From positions 72,751-136,750 of the forward strand of contig NW_004440383.1 of the NCBI RefSeq assembly GCF_000330505.1: a DNA stretch of 64,000 nt, written 5' to 3'. The stretch is from Entamoeba invadens IP1 (Eukaryota; Evosea; Mastigamoebida; Endamoebidae). The translations under genes were made by a program, and so were the position numbers. The notes below the pieces were generated by a model. The model saw only the letters and a program-made list of their open reading frames with translations. It made no database searches and had not been told where the DNA came from. Positions 53,041-63,320 of this stretch are shown one piece after another (positions within the stretch are counted from its first letter, which is position 1; each line of letters begins with the position of its first letter).

Positions 53041-53655
53041 TCAGTTCAGTTGTTGTTGCTTTCTGAGAAGGTACCTCTGTTTTGCATCTAAAACTGTTTC
53101 CTTCGTATTTTTTGATTTCATCAAATTTTGCAGTTGAATTTCTTCCCTCTTCTGTTCGACCGTTTTGGCGATTTCAATCTCGCCTCTTTGTTTTTCAATT
53201 TCGGCAATCATCTTTTCCGACTTCAATTTTTCCTCTTTTTTCTGTTTTTCGATTTTTGCTCTTTTCTTTTGTTCTTCAAACTTTCTCTCTTCTCGTTCCG
53301 TCGCCAAAAAGTCCCCCATCATCGTGTTATTTCCAAACATGACGTCACTATAAAATTTTGCCATGTCTGTTTCTTCTTCTTTTCCTTTTTTTTCTTTTTC
53401 CTTCATCAGTTGGTATGATTTGGTCTCAAATTTTTGAAACTTTTTTCCTGTGAGTTTTTCTTCCTCGTCATTAAGCCTTGCGTTTCGCTTGTTTTTCGTT
53501 TCCTCAAGAAATTGCCGACGAATCTGAGCGTTCTCGAGCATTCGATTTGCCAATCTTGGTTTCGTCTCCTCTCTCATTTTCTTTTCTTTCTCTAATTCCC
53601 CATCAAAGTCAAAATCTGCAATCTCGTCCACCCCAACAGGTTTTTTACTTTTCAT
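53041..53655 (-). CDS. NSRP1/CCDC55-like charged coiled-coil protein
   Basis: 204 residues, single exon. Almost entirely Lys/Glu helix. The order ETKPRLANRMLENAQIRR, then GKKFQKFETKSYQLMKEKEK, then DMAKFYSDVM, and a C-terminal AKQRYLLRKQQQ, parallels NSRP1 proteins (KPRYI...A..RK, EKFVTSAY, FYR, ARERYLARK). NSRP1 is a nuclear-speckle splicing regulator in animals. The match rests on short patterns in a low-complexity protein, so it is tentative. Confidence 0.55.
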   Translation of the reverse strand: MKSKKPVGVDEIADFDFDGELEKEKKMREETKPRLANRMLENAQIRRQFLEETKNKRNARLNDEEEKLTGKKFQKFETKSYQLMKEKEKKGKEEETDMAKFYSDVMFGNNTMMGDFLATEREERKFEEQKKRAKIEKQKKEEKLKSEKMIAEIEKQRGEIEIAKTVEQKREEIQLQNLMKSKNTKETVLDAKQRYLLRKQQQLN

Positions 53656-53724
53656 TTTATTTTTTCTGTGTTTCTAGTTTTTATTTTTTTGTGAATTGAA
53701 CTTAAAATTGGGAATTTTAGATTT
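53656..53724. promoter_or_regulatory. Compact divergent promoter region, 69 bp
   Basis: Only 69 bp separate the ATG of the NSRP1-like gene (minus strand) from the ATG of the exchanger-like gene (plus strand). Both promoters must overlap or share this stretch or extend into coding sequence. Confidence 0.5.
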
Positions 53725-55587
53725 ATGGAAAATAAGCAAAACACCACATGGCTCGACCATTTCAACAAACTCCCATTAACTCCTTTCGAGAAGTATGGTG
53801 GATTTTTGCTTTACTTTTATGTTGTTCTCCAGTGTGGATTTGGTTTGTGATTATTTTTTATATATTGTGGTATTTTTAATTATCTGTTATTAGTTATATA
53901 CCATAGTTATAGTACATTAAAATAGCAAACTATATTCATAATACATTTTACCAATAAATATACACTGATGAATAGCCACATACCACCTAACTGACAAGGT
54001 GATCTTCCCATCTTTCAATCGTTTATCTCTCTTTGTAGAGCACGTTTTTAAGACGCGCTTTTTCACTCCATTTTTCATTCAACTTGCTTCGAGTCTTCCC
54101 GAAGTGTGTGTCGGCATTTTAGGACTTTTATTTATGAACTACTATTCAACATCAAGTGGGTTAATCATAGGGAGTGCGTTTTTAAGTGTTGTTGTCTTAA
54201 CTGGACTTCCCACACTTTTATCGCACGACAATATCATAATATCTAAAGTGACATTTGTGAGAGAGGCACTTATTCTTCTTCTTGCAATATTGTTTTATTA
54301 CATCTTTGCGAAGTCGTTGCCGAGTGTTGATGATGTTTGATGTTATTTTCCTATTTCATTATAGTACCTTAATAATATATATATAGTTAACACTTCGATC
54401 TCTTTATACTTACTTTATTATAATTATATTATTATTGATTATAGTATATATAGAATTACTATAACTAATAGATCAAATTTGGTAAAGCGTTGTTAATATT
54501 AAGTTTGGTGGTCTATGTGTTCTATCTACTTGCCGTATTTATCACAACAAAATACTCACGAGAACTCATCACACAAGAATTTGTCGATAACAAAACACCG
54601 TTAAATCTCTCAGAGCCGGAAGTGAATAAAGAGGGCATTGAGAAGATACGAAGTGGAATGCAATACATCCGATCACCGGACTATAGCGAAGTTGCGTATT
54701 CCACGTCACAGTGGACGGAGCATTGGGTTGATTTATATCAGGACGAAATATTGATCAGGAAAGACCGATCCCCACAGTCCCGACCATTAGTAACTGTTGA
54801 CACTTCTGAAATAGTAAGTATCATGTGTGATACATTAGACGATACATTATTTGACATTTACACTTCGGATCATCAATGTTATGGATTTCGGAGTAAACAA
54901 CGGCAGGAGTGGATACGGAATTTAAACTTAGTGACTGAAGATATAACTCTAAGACCGAATGAAGTCGATTGGAAAGAAATGATCGAGTGGAAGCCACTGA
55001 CAGGGAAATTGTATCAAGGGGTATCCCTCTTTATCTTTTGGCCGGGTATTCTCTTATGTAAATTAACGGTCCCATTCGACTTGTTTTATGGGAGTGCAGT
55101 TGTGAGTACTTTCATATCTATTCTTTACTTCTATATCTTTGGGTTTGTCGAGGTCTTAATATGTTTGCGACTGGAAAAAGTGTTTGGGATCAGTGCGGAT
55201 ATCCTTGGTGTTAGTCTCATTTGTGTCATAGGAATAGGGCTGAGACATTTTGCTGTTGGCTGGAATGCGGGGCGAAAAGATTGTGGGAACTTGTCCGTCC
55301 TTCAAGGATATTCGCAAGCCATTTTCTTCATGCTTGTAACACTGAGTGTGCCTTGGACTATTTTTGTGTTTGTGTTCAAACCCGTATTTGTCATCTCTTC
55401 GACCTTTTCAGGTTATGTCCTTGAATTTTTCCTCGGTGGATTATTCATTTTAATATTAGTACATCTTGTGTTGGCAATTAGAAGTACACAAGTCTCGATT
55501 GGAAAGTGGTTTGGTGGTGTTCTTCTATGTGTCTTCTTAATTCTTTTTATCTTAGTAATGATACCACCTTTCAAATTGGGAATGTGA
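53725..55587 (+). CDS. NCKX-like (SLC24) exchanger relative with a PH domain
   Basis: Three exons (53725-53842, 53976-54334, 54472-55587) give 530 residues; introns are 133 and 137 nt, both ending TAG. The first alpha-repeat (about residues 46-135) fits: KVIFPSFNRLSLFVEH, then ASSLPEV with the key Glu near residue 82, and GLIIGSAF. After a membrane helix, a cytosolic loop contains a PH-like domain (about 240-315: HWVDLYQDEILIR, then FDIYTSDHQCYGFRS and RQEWIRNL). The second alpha-repeat (about 405-455: FGISADILGV, then GIGLRHFAVG and VPW) has His where exchangers have the essential Asp. It may therefore not transport. At least eight hydrophobic segments are visible. Confidence 0.75.
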
Positions 55588-56022
55588 TGTATGATTTTGT
55601 TATTAAAATGTTTTTCCTTTTTGTTTTTTTTATTTCCATTTTTTAAATAACAATTAATTAGTTATTAATTATTATGAATATTAAGATTTGACTTGTTTTC
55701 TTTTTTTTTCTACTCAAAATAGTTTTTTTGAATAATTAAATTAATGGATTAAAATAAATTCAAAGTCCATATAATCAAATAATCTAAAGTAAGATTTTTT
55801 TATTAAAAAAATTAAACTATACTTATTAAAAATACAATAATAATAAAAGTATACTTTAGTTTGTTTGAAACTTTTGAAACATGAAAAAATGGAGTTTTCG
55901 CTTGGGTAATTGGGTTATAGTAAAAGAGTTAAATAAAATAGTAAACTTCTGAAATCCAAATTCCTTAATGAATGAAACTATTTTCTTCTTGAAAGAACTG
56001 AAAAACAAAGAAACGACAAAGG
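55588..56022. other. Intergenic, AT-rich
   Basis: Spacer between two plus-strand genes with long T and A runs. GAACTGAAAAA at 55995-56005 lies just upstream of the next ATG. No gene. Confidence 0.45.
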
Positions 56023-58065
56023 ATGAGTAATATTGCACCGAACAACCTTTCACAGTTCATGATGGACCTCTTTCCAGACCAGAAAGAGTGTGAGCAAGTC
56101 CTCATGGAAGTGACCAGTGACGAGTTTTCAGCGAAGTGTGTGGAGGATCTGAAATTTATCGATTGGAAGTGTATTGTAGGGAAGTTGACTGTGAAGCAGC
56201 GTGGGATCATTGCGGCCAAAATTAAAGAAATTGCAAAAGAACAAAAGCAACAGACAGAGGTGTTTAAGATGACGGGTAACATCATTAAAATGAATTTGTT
56301 TAAACCGCCAAAGTACGGCTATCAAATGGACTATCGAATATGGTCTGTCGAACAAACAACTGATTTTATGTTAAAAAATGGCATCTCAAAGACAGCTGCG
56401 ACTGCTTTAAAAGATTTGGATGGGAACAAATTAGTCAACTTCGATGAGAAGAAATTGGGATGGTTTGAAGGGTTTAAGATTAAAGGGGAAGTCCTTGATA
56501 AAGTACGAGCGTGTGGACTTCTCGCACAAAAGGAACTTGCATCAACCATGATAGTAAGAGCGGCTCGTCAATATGAATTTCGGAAGATGAATAAACTGTA
56601 TGCCTATCGTACGAACGTAGCTCAGGAGTTATTGTCCACCGAGGAGTGTGTTTCTCTTTAGTAATAATATTATAATATAATTATTATAATATCAATAGTA
56701 TTAATAATAGTACTGATAATAGATTTATTACTATAAAATATATTAATAAAAAGGAGTTATGTCCAACAACTGAAGTTGCTTGTTGAAGAGTTTGTCAAAC
56801 CGATTACTCGAGACCAAATTATCCCAGCGGAGACTTCGCGAAAGATATTTAGTGACATAGAAATGATCTTATCTGTCAACACCAAGTTTCTTGAGTCATT
56901 TCAGAAAGTAATTAAAGTGTGGAATAGCGAATCGAGTATTGGAGGACTGTTTGTGAAGATGGCGCCATTCTTAAAAATCTATGGCGAGTATTGTAAGAAC
57001 TATCCAGAAGCTTTGAAGGAGTTGGCAAGCTTGGGGAAGGAACATAAGTTCTATGAAGAGTACCATCGAGTAATGGAAGAGAAGGCGCCGGAAGAGTACA
57101 AGAACTTTGAGTTGACGTCATTTTTGATCACGCCCATTCAACGTATTCCTCGATACAAATTGCTCTTAAATGATCTATTGAAACACACACCACATAACCA
57201 TATCGACTACAAAGATTTGTCTGATGGGTTTAATTTGATCTCACAAGTTGCGATCAGTGTGAACGACTTTAGTAAGCAAGCTGAGCATATGGAACAAGTG
57301 AATGACTTGTCTTCGCGGATTACAGAGTTACCAAGTGAAGTCAATTTCCAAGAACCTGGGAGAATCTATCAGAAGGATGGCATCTTATTAGTGTGTTTTA
57401 AAAAGAAGTATGTACCATGCCACTGCATCTTGTTCTCTGACATTTGTGTCTTTGCTGAATATTCACAAAGTCTGCTGTCGAAGACATTGAGTAAGAAATT
57501 TGTGTATAAGACGCACGTTGTTGTGAATTTACTCAAAGTTGAGACGGAGATGACTGAAGTTCCTAAGAGTAAGGAGATAGCTGGGGACTGTATCTTCTCT
57601 GTCATCTCTGGGAAGAATGTGTTCTACATCGGGACAAAAACAACAAAAGAGAAGGATGAATGGGTCAAAGTATTTAACACAACAATAGAAAAGGCCATCG
57701 AAAGGAAAAAAATGTTTGAAGACAAAGCTCTTGAAGCATCGAAACAGAAAGCTGAAGTCGCGAAAAACATGTTGGATGTGAAGTATCAATCCCTCAAATT
57801 TAATCAAACAAGAAAATGGTCTGAAAGAGGAAAGAGTGTTGCGAAGATGTCTTGTGTCGAGAAGTGGAGAATAGCACAAGAGGCAAAACAGAGTATGGAA
57901 GAGACAGCAGACTTGGCCGGACGCGAGAGAAGAAATTCGTATATGGACTTGATGAGCTCAACACCAGTGAAAGGAGAATCGACTGATAAACCTATCATCG
58001 ATGGGTTAGTTCGAACTTCTACACCTGTTCTCAGCCCAACACCAATGTCTCCGAAGCCAAAATAA
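56023..58065 (+). CDS. SAM-DH-PH Rho guanine nucleotide exchange factor
   Basis: Two in-frame parts: 56023 to about 56649, and about 56758 to 58065, together roughly 644 residues. SAM domain near residues 105-165 (RIWSVEQTTDFMLKNG, then GWFEGFKIKGEVLDKV). The DH domain starts in the first part (QELLSTEE) and continues in the second (YVQQLKLLVEEFVKPIT, then LITPIQRIPRYKLLL, the strongest DH signature). PH follows (KYVPCHCILFSDICVFAE, then DEWVKVFNTTIE). The ending is Ser/Thr/Pro-rich. The join TEE-C-YVQQL is convincing, but the removed 108 nt cannot be given both a GT start and an AG end while staying in frame; see findings. Confidence 0.8.
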
Positions 58066-58585
58066 TAGTGTGTCAATGTGTTAAACCAGTTTTGATGTTG
58101 TCTAGTAAATTATAATAATATATTAGTAGTATTATTATAATAAGATAGTTTTAGTATATTATACTATATAAATACTTTAATTTTTGATAAAGAATAATTA
58201 GTTGAAAAAATAAAAAAAGAATTTAAATATACAAAAAATAGGAATTGAATCTATACAATTAACCATTTCAATGACATAGTAATAATATTATTAATAAGAA
58301 TATTATTAATAAAAATAATAAAAATGAACTAATGGCAAAAAATCATACACAAGGATATCTGGGAAACATTGTTCAAATGTATTTTTAATATGGGAAATTT
58401 TTTCTTAAAAAGAATAGTAAAAAACCAATTAATTATGATAAAAAAAAACGTGTAATTCCATTACAAATACGGATTCAAAGATAAACAAAAGTGTGTTGAT
58501 TCTCATATTTATTACATTCTAACATAAAGAAAGAATATGGCAATATTAAAACTGTAAACTTAAACTGGTAATTAATAAAGAACGA
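58066..58585. other. Intergenic, AT-rich
   Basis: About 520 nt between two plus-strand genes. Contains AATAATATTATTAATAAGAATATTATTAATAA-type inverted strings near 58280-58320. No gene recognised. Confidence 0.45.
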
Positions 58586-60034
58586 ATGAAGAATTTTAAA
58601 GATGGAGCACCCACTCTCCACCCAGAAGATATTTTATATGACGAAAAAGATGTCATTAACGATGGACCGTTTGGTAAAGTCTATAAAGGCCTTTCTAATG
58701 GTCTTCCAGTAGCTATTAAAAGAGCACACAAACAAGAACTTACTCCCGAAGAGCGCGCGAACTGTTTGAAAGAAATTGCATTAATGAAAAAGGTATTTCA
58801 CCCAAATATAGTTCTCTTCATGGGCGCTTGTGAACAAACCAATAATGTGATGTTAGTCACTGAACTCCTCTCATGCAATTTAGCACAACTCTTATATACA
58901 CCGGAACAAATTCCAGAGTCTATGAGAGTCACATTAACCCCAGACATCAAATTGAGGATGTGCGTCGAAATGGCACTTGGCATCTCTTGGTTGAACAATG
59001 TAGTTGGTGTAGTAGATGTTAACGTGGACATCCATAACTTCCTCGTTGATTCACATTTGACTATCAAAGTGGATGCCTTTGCATTCGCTTCATTCTTGCC
59101 AGAAGCAAACTCGTTGGTATCTAAGAGTCTTCCTGTATATGTCTCCAATGACGAATATGACGCTAAGAAACCCACCTTTGCGTCTAATGTATATGCACTT
59201 GCTTTGATATTTTGGCAGACTTTCAGTCAGAAGCCCCTCTTTGAAGAATACAAAACAAAAGGAATTGAAGCATTTATCACAGACGTTGTTAAAGGTGGTG
59301 TACGTCCACAAGTCAAACCTTATGTCCCAGAGTCTATCGTCCCATTGATAGAGTCAATGTGGAGTCAAGATCCCGAAAAAAGACCAGGGAGTAGTGTTGT
59401 AGTAAAGACACTTCAAAACGCCGTGTTAGTCAATGCGTTGAGTGACCACGATGCTCTCGAATGGTGGGAGAGCAAATTCAACAACGAGAAGACGGGTGGT
59501 ATTCGTCTTGAAATGGACAAGCCCCTCTTCTTTAATACTATTGCCAAAGATCTCGCTATTAAAATTCCTAAGGAAGATCCCATCTACAAAATATTTGAAG
59601 AAACTAATGTGACTCCAACTTCTTTTCAAAAAAGTATTAAATTCTTCGGAAAGTATTACAACTCACAATTCGTTACAAAGGAATTACTCGACTTGTTCCA
59701 TCAAGACTATTTCACTTTTGAATCAAGTCGAGAAGTCGTTGAGAGTTGGTTAGATAATCGAACTGATGGCTACTTTGTTGTCAGAACATCAACAAGAAGT
59801 CCGGACGCTCCGTTTGTCATTTCCTACAACTTTAAAGGGGCTTACAAACACAACAGAGTCGTCAGAATGTCATTCGAAGAGACTGATGTGAGGTACAAGA
59901 CTGTTAACATTCTTACACAAAAGGAAATATTTGCTACAACAGTCGTAGAGTTGGTCGATAAATGCATTAAAGAAGGTCTTGTCAAGGTAGCTTGCCCTTT
60001 TGAAAAGTGCAAACAGAACAAATACGACGACTAA
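58586..60034 (+). CDS. Kinase-like domain plus SH2 domain, probable pseudokinase
   Basis: 482 residues, single exon. Order kinase-then-SH2 is that of Dictyostelium Shk proteins. The kinase-like domain (residues 18-290) keeps VAIK (Lys45) and a late SQDPEKRPG segment. The glycine loop is altered (NDGPFGKVYKG). The catalytic loop reads VVDVNVDIHN, so the HRD motif is lost although the Asn remains, and DFG is replaced by AFA (about residues 164-166). The SH2 domain at the C-terminus has ESWLDNRTDGYFVVRTST, with the phosphotyrosine-binding Arg of the FLVR motif present. It probably acts as a phosphotyrosine-reading scaffold. Confidence 0.85.
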   Translation: MKNFKDGAPTLHPEDILYDEKDVINDGPFGKVYKGLSNGLPVAIKRAHKQELTPEERANCLKEIALMKKVFHPNIVLFMGACEQTNNVMLVTELLSCNLAQLLYTPEQIPESMRVTLTPDIKLRMCVEMALGISWLNNVVGVVDVNVDIHNFLVDSHLTIKVDAFAFASFLPEANSLVSKSLPVYVSNDEYDAKKPTFASNVYALALIFWQTFSQKPLFEEYKTKGIEAFITDVVKGGVRPQVKPYVPESIVPLIESMWSQDPEKRPGSSVVVKTLQNAVLVNALSDHDALEWWESKFNNEKTGGIRLEMDKPLFFNTIAKDLAIKIPKEDPIYKIFEETNVTPTSFQKSIKFFGKYYNSQFVTKELLDLFHQDYFTFESSREVVESWLDNRTDGYFVVRTSTRSPDAPFVISYNFKGAYKHNRVVRMSFEETDVRYKTVNILTQKEIFATTVVELVDKCIKEGLVKVACPFEKCKQNKYDD

Positions 60035-60163
60035 TTCACTCTTTTCTAATTTAAATATTTAATACTTTTATATTATTATATTATTATATTATTATATAAT
60101 AGTAGTATATTAGATCTATTATAATTTATCATACTATAAATATACTATACCAAAGTTAATCAA

Positions 60164-62821
60164 TTACTTCGAGAGGTTGGACTCGATCTCCTTTTTAACT
60201 GCTTTCGATCGTTCGTCGAGATTCATCAACGTCGAAAGAACTTTAAGAGCAACGCCTTTAGTTACCAACGGAATTAAAATTGTTGACTTCTCAAGAGTAA
60301 TTTGTTCTCTTCCTTCATATACTCCATCCTCCGAGTTACACGCAATGACTATTGAAGCGTGGTATACCTTTTCTAGAAGGTCTTTTCCAAACAAGACTTC
60401 AGTGTCCTTAGTAATTTCCGAAAGGTTGTTCTGCATTTGGTGAAGGTCAAAAGATTTGTCTCCAACGACAGTCTCGAGAAAAACAGTGAAGACAAATAAG
60501 TGACTTCTGATCTTCCCGACGACATTGAATGATTCCATCTCAATTTCTTTAATCATTTCAATAATAACGCTCATCGCAATAAACCCATTACAATAGATTT
60601 TCCCCAATACCGCACCAAACAAGGCCAACCCATCTTTTTCATTCATCATATATTTCTTCATGGTGCTCAACACATTCTTCCACTTATTTCCAATTCCTTT
60701 GATGAAATCACCAGAGCAAATGACACTCTCTAAGTCTTTGTTGTATGTTTCGTCCATTGTGTTCATCGCCTCTTCTATCCCTTTCCCAACTTCTTCTTCA
60801 CTCAACTGAATGACATATTTACATAACTCGGCGGCATTGCATTTACCAGATACAAACTTTTCAACACACAGTTTGCCAGTCTTTGGTTGAGCAGACTTTG
60901 GCGGTTTCACTTTAGTCTCCTTTTTATCTTGTTTATCCTTTTGAAGCTCCGCGGCCTTCATCGCAGTTTTGAGTTGCGAGACACTCTCCTCCAGCCACAC
61001 CTTCTCCATGAAAGTGATAGTCGGAACTTTCATCATATTCTCAGTCATTGTAATAACCCCCTTCAAGTCCACCTGTTTCGACAATTTGGTGCACGTCTCC
61101 TTTACCAACGTTTTGTACGCCTTCAGTGGCAATTTCCCGCCAATTGAGCTCAGTGTGTTCAAACATTGTAACACAAGTGTAGGAAGTACTCTGCCTTCTA
61201 TGTACAAGTAACTGACTAAATAGACTGTTCCGACATACTCCACTTCGTCTATAGCATTCAACTCTTCTCGTTGAACTTGGTCCATTGCCGTTTCGCCTTC
61301 AACTGGTTTTCGTGGCACTGGCGGATGTTTGAATTGGGCTTCCGCGAGGTTAAGAAGGGAGATGATCATGACCTCAGAGATCTCCTTTTTGTTCTCCATA
61401 GTTTCCATCAATTGAGTGATTCGGATGAAGAACTTGACATACAAGTGGACATACTTTTGTTCATTGATCGACTTCTTGAAAAGAATTTGAAGCATCATTG
61501 CACTATCTTCCTTCGTTCGAATTTGGAAGACCATGTCATTCGCTATTTTCTCCAATTTTTCTTTTGTCAATTGGTTGAATGATAACTTGTAAAACGCAGT
61601 TGTTTTGTCGACTTGTATTTTCTTCTCCTCTTTCTTCACTTCACTCTTCACAAACCGTTGGAAGATTTCATAAACCGAGTCTCGTGCTCTTTCTTGTTTT
61701 CCTCTCAGACTTTTCATTTCATTGATGGAGTACTTCTTCTCAACTATTTTTGGAAGAGTAGAAATAGAGCGGTTAGGTGCGACATATTCATCGCTCGAGT
61801 TCTTTTTAATTGGAAGTTTTTCACTTTGCACTTGAGCCAAAGGTTTTTCGTCGTGTTCGTCACTTTTGGGGAGTTTTGGCGGTTCATATTTTTCAAAGAC
61901 TTTTTCTATTACTGTTGGTTGTGGAATTTCAGTAGAAGATTTTTGCAGTGCATTGGCCTTTTGCTTAATCTCAAGTTCTTTTGCCAATTTTTCTTTTTCT
62001 TCTTGTTCTTCCTTTTCTTTTTGTGCCTTTTGTGCTTCGATAATTGCTAAAGCCTCTTGTTCTTCCTTTTCTTTTAATTCTTGTAATTTTTGTAATTCCT
62101 TTTCTTTTCGTTCTTTCTCTTCTTGTCGTTTTCTCCTTTCCTTTGCTTTTTGTTTCTTTTCATTCTCAACTTTTTCGTTGATTTTTCTTTTCTTCCCGCC
62201 CACTTCAACTTGAGTCCACTCGTCTTCTTCTTGGTGTTGTTCTTCTTCTATTTTTTCTTCAAGTTTTTCTTCAACTTTCTCTACAACTTTCTCTTCCTTT
62301 TGAGGAATCTTTTCTTCGGGTTTTGTTTGGGTTTCTATGACTTCTTCTTCTACCTTTTCTTTCTCGTGTTCAACTTCCTGTTGTTTTTTCCTTTTTGGCA
62401 CATAGGGTTTACTATTCATTTTGAAGGTGTCCATCTCGCAACCACCATTTTCCGTCTTCTCCTTTTCAACAGTCTTCTTCTTTGGTACAAAAATATGTGC
62501 ATTAGTTTTAAGTGTGGATGGGTTGATGACGAACTTCTCATGTGGGATACTTGCCGACTTCACTTCTGGAACAAAGTCCACCATGTCACTTTTCGACGGA
62601 GTCGCAGACGGGGTAATGAAGTGACCATTCACGTCCAAACCCTCGTTTTGTGGTAAGGAGGGTTCAACTGGGCCCACTTTTAGGGCTTTTGGTTGGTTAA
62701 TTTTTTTGCTCTGGTGTGGTTTTTGTGGGATAAATATTTGTGCGTCTGTATTATATTGTGAGGTCTTCTTTGTTGGGCGGGCAACTGGTGTCGATTTAGT
62801 TCGGTCTGGGATGAAGCTCAT
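60164..62821 (-). CDS. eIF4G-like MIF4G protein with PAM2-like motifs
   Basis: 885 residues from the ATG at 62821; the frame extends upstream only through a TTG. The N-terminus is disordered and contains FxP motifs resembling PAM2. Then comes a long Lys/Glu coiled coil (residues 145-290). The MIF4G region starts with FYKLSFNQLTKEKLEKIAND, then LQILFKKSINEQKYVHLYVKFF, the pattern of eIF4G and relatives. A further helical region may be MA3-like. It likely scaffolds translation initiation. The identity as canonical eIF4G rather than a MIF4G relative is not certain, since I do not see a clear eIF4E-binding YxxxxL-phi site. Confidence 0.75.
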   Translation of the reverse strand: MSFIPDRTKSTPVARPTKKTSQYNTDAQIFIPQKPHQSKKINQPKALKVGPVEPSLPQNEGLDVNGHFITPSATPSKSDMVDFVPEVKSASIPHEKFVINPSTLKTNAHIFVPKKKTVEKEKTENGGCEMDTFKMNSKPYVPKRKKQQEVEHEKEKVEEEVIETQTKPEEKIPQKEEKVVEKVEEKLEEKIEEEQHQEEDEWTQVEVGGKKRKINEKVENEKKQKAKERRKRQEEKERKEKELQKLQELKEKEEQEALAIIEAQKAQKEKEEQEEKEKLAKELEIKQKANALQKSSTEIPQPTVIEKVFEKYEPPKLPKSDEHDEKPLAQVQSEKLPIKKNSSDEYVAPNRSISTLPKIVEKKYSINEMKSLRGKQERARDSVYEIFQRFVKSEVKKEEKKIQVDKTTAFYKLSFNQLTKEKLEKIANDMVFQIRTKEDSAMMLQILFKKSINEQKYVHLYVKFFIRITQLMETMENKKEISEVMIISLLNLAEAQFKHPPVPRKPVEGETAMDQVQREELNAIDEVEYVGTVYLVSYLYIEGRVLPTLVLQCLNTLSSIGGKLPLKAYKTLVKETCTKLSKQVDLKGVITMTENMMKVPTITFMEKVWLEESVSQLKTAMKAAELQKDKQDKKETKVKPPKSAQPKTGKLCVEKFVSGKCNAAELCKYVIQLSEEEVGKGIEEAMNTMDETYNKDLESVICSGDFIKGIGNKWKNVLSTMKKYMMNEKDGLALFGAVLGKIYCNGFIAMSVIIEMIKEIEMESFNVVGKIRSHLFVFTVFLETVVGDKSFDLHQMQNNLSEITKDTEVLFGKDLLEKVYHASIVIACNSEDGVYEGREQITLEKSTILIPLVTKGVALKVLSTLMNLDERSKAVKKEIESNLSK

Positions 62822-63320
62822 CTGCCTTCGAGTATACGTTTTCTTGTTTCTTGTTGATTTTTTCAAATCAGTTACTTGAAAACTTCATTGGTTCCAATTT
62901 ACCATTAATTACAATATATGATATTATAATTATAGTTATTTATTGAGAATATTAAACTTTAATTAGTATTATACTATTAATTCATATTTCTCGTTTAGTA
63001 ATTGATTAACAAAATGATAGTTTCAAATTATTTCAATTATCAATCATTCTGTAATTAGAAATAACCAAAAAAGAACTATTATTTTAAACCAAATAAAAAA
63101 CGATGGAAGTTTATCACAAATACATTTTTACTAAAATATTAATTAAATTGTGAGCTAATTAGTAATAAATACTTTTAATTTTTACTAATAGTTATCAGTC
63201 AAATAAAAACAGTTCTACAAATTACTAGTATTATTTAGTAAAAATTTCCTATAAAAGTGGTAACAGTACAAACAACTCAATTCACTAAGAATTCAAAATT
63301 AAAAAGACAAAGCATGGAAA
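62822..63320. other. Intergenic, AT-rich
   Basis: Between two minus-strand genes. AT-rich; many TTAGTA and ATTATAGTT strings. No gene recognised. Confidence 0.45.

Noticed and set aside
61613..62213. Overlapping plus-strand frames rich in Phe/Ser/Leu
   Set aside because: Exact antisense of the Lys/Glu coiled coil of the eIF4G-like gene; the reverse of AAA/GAA codons gives TTT/TTC.
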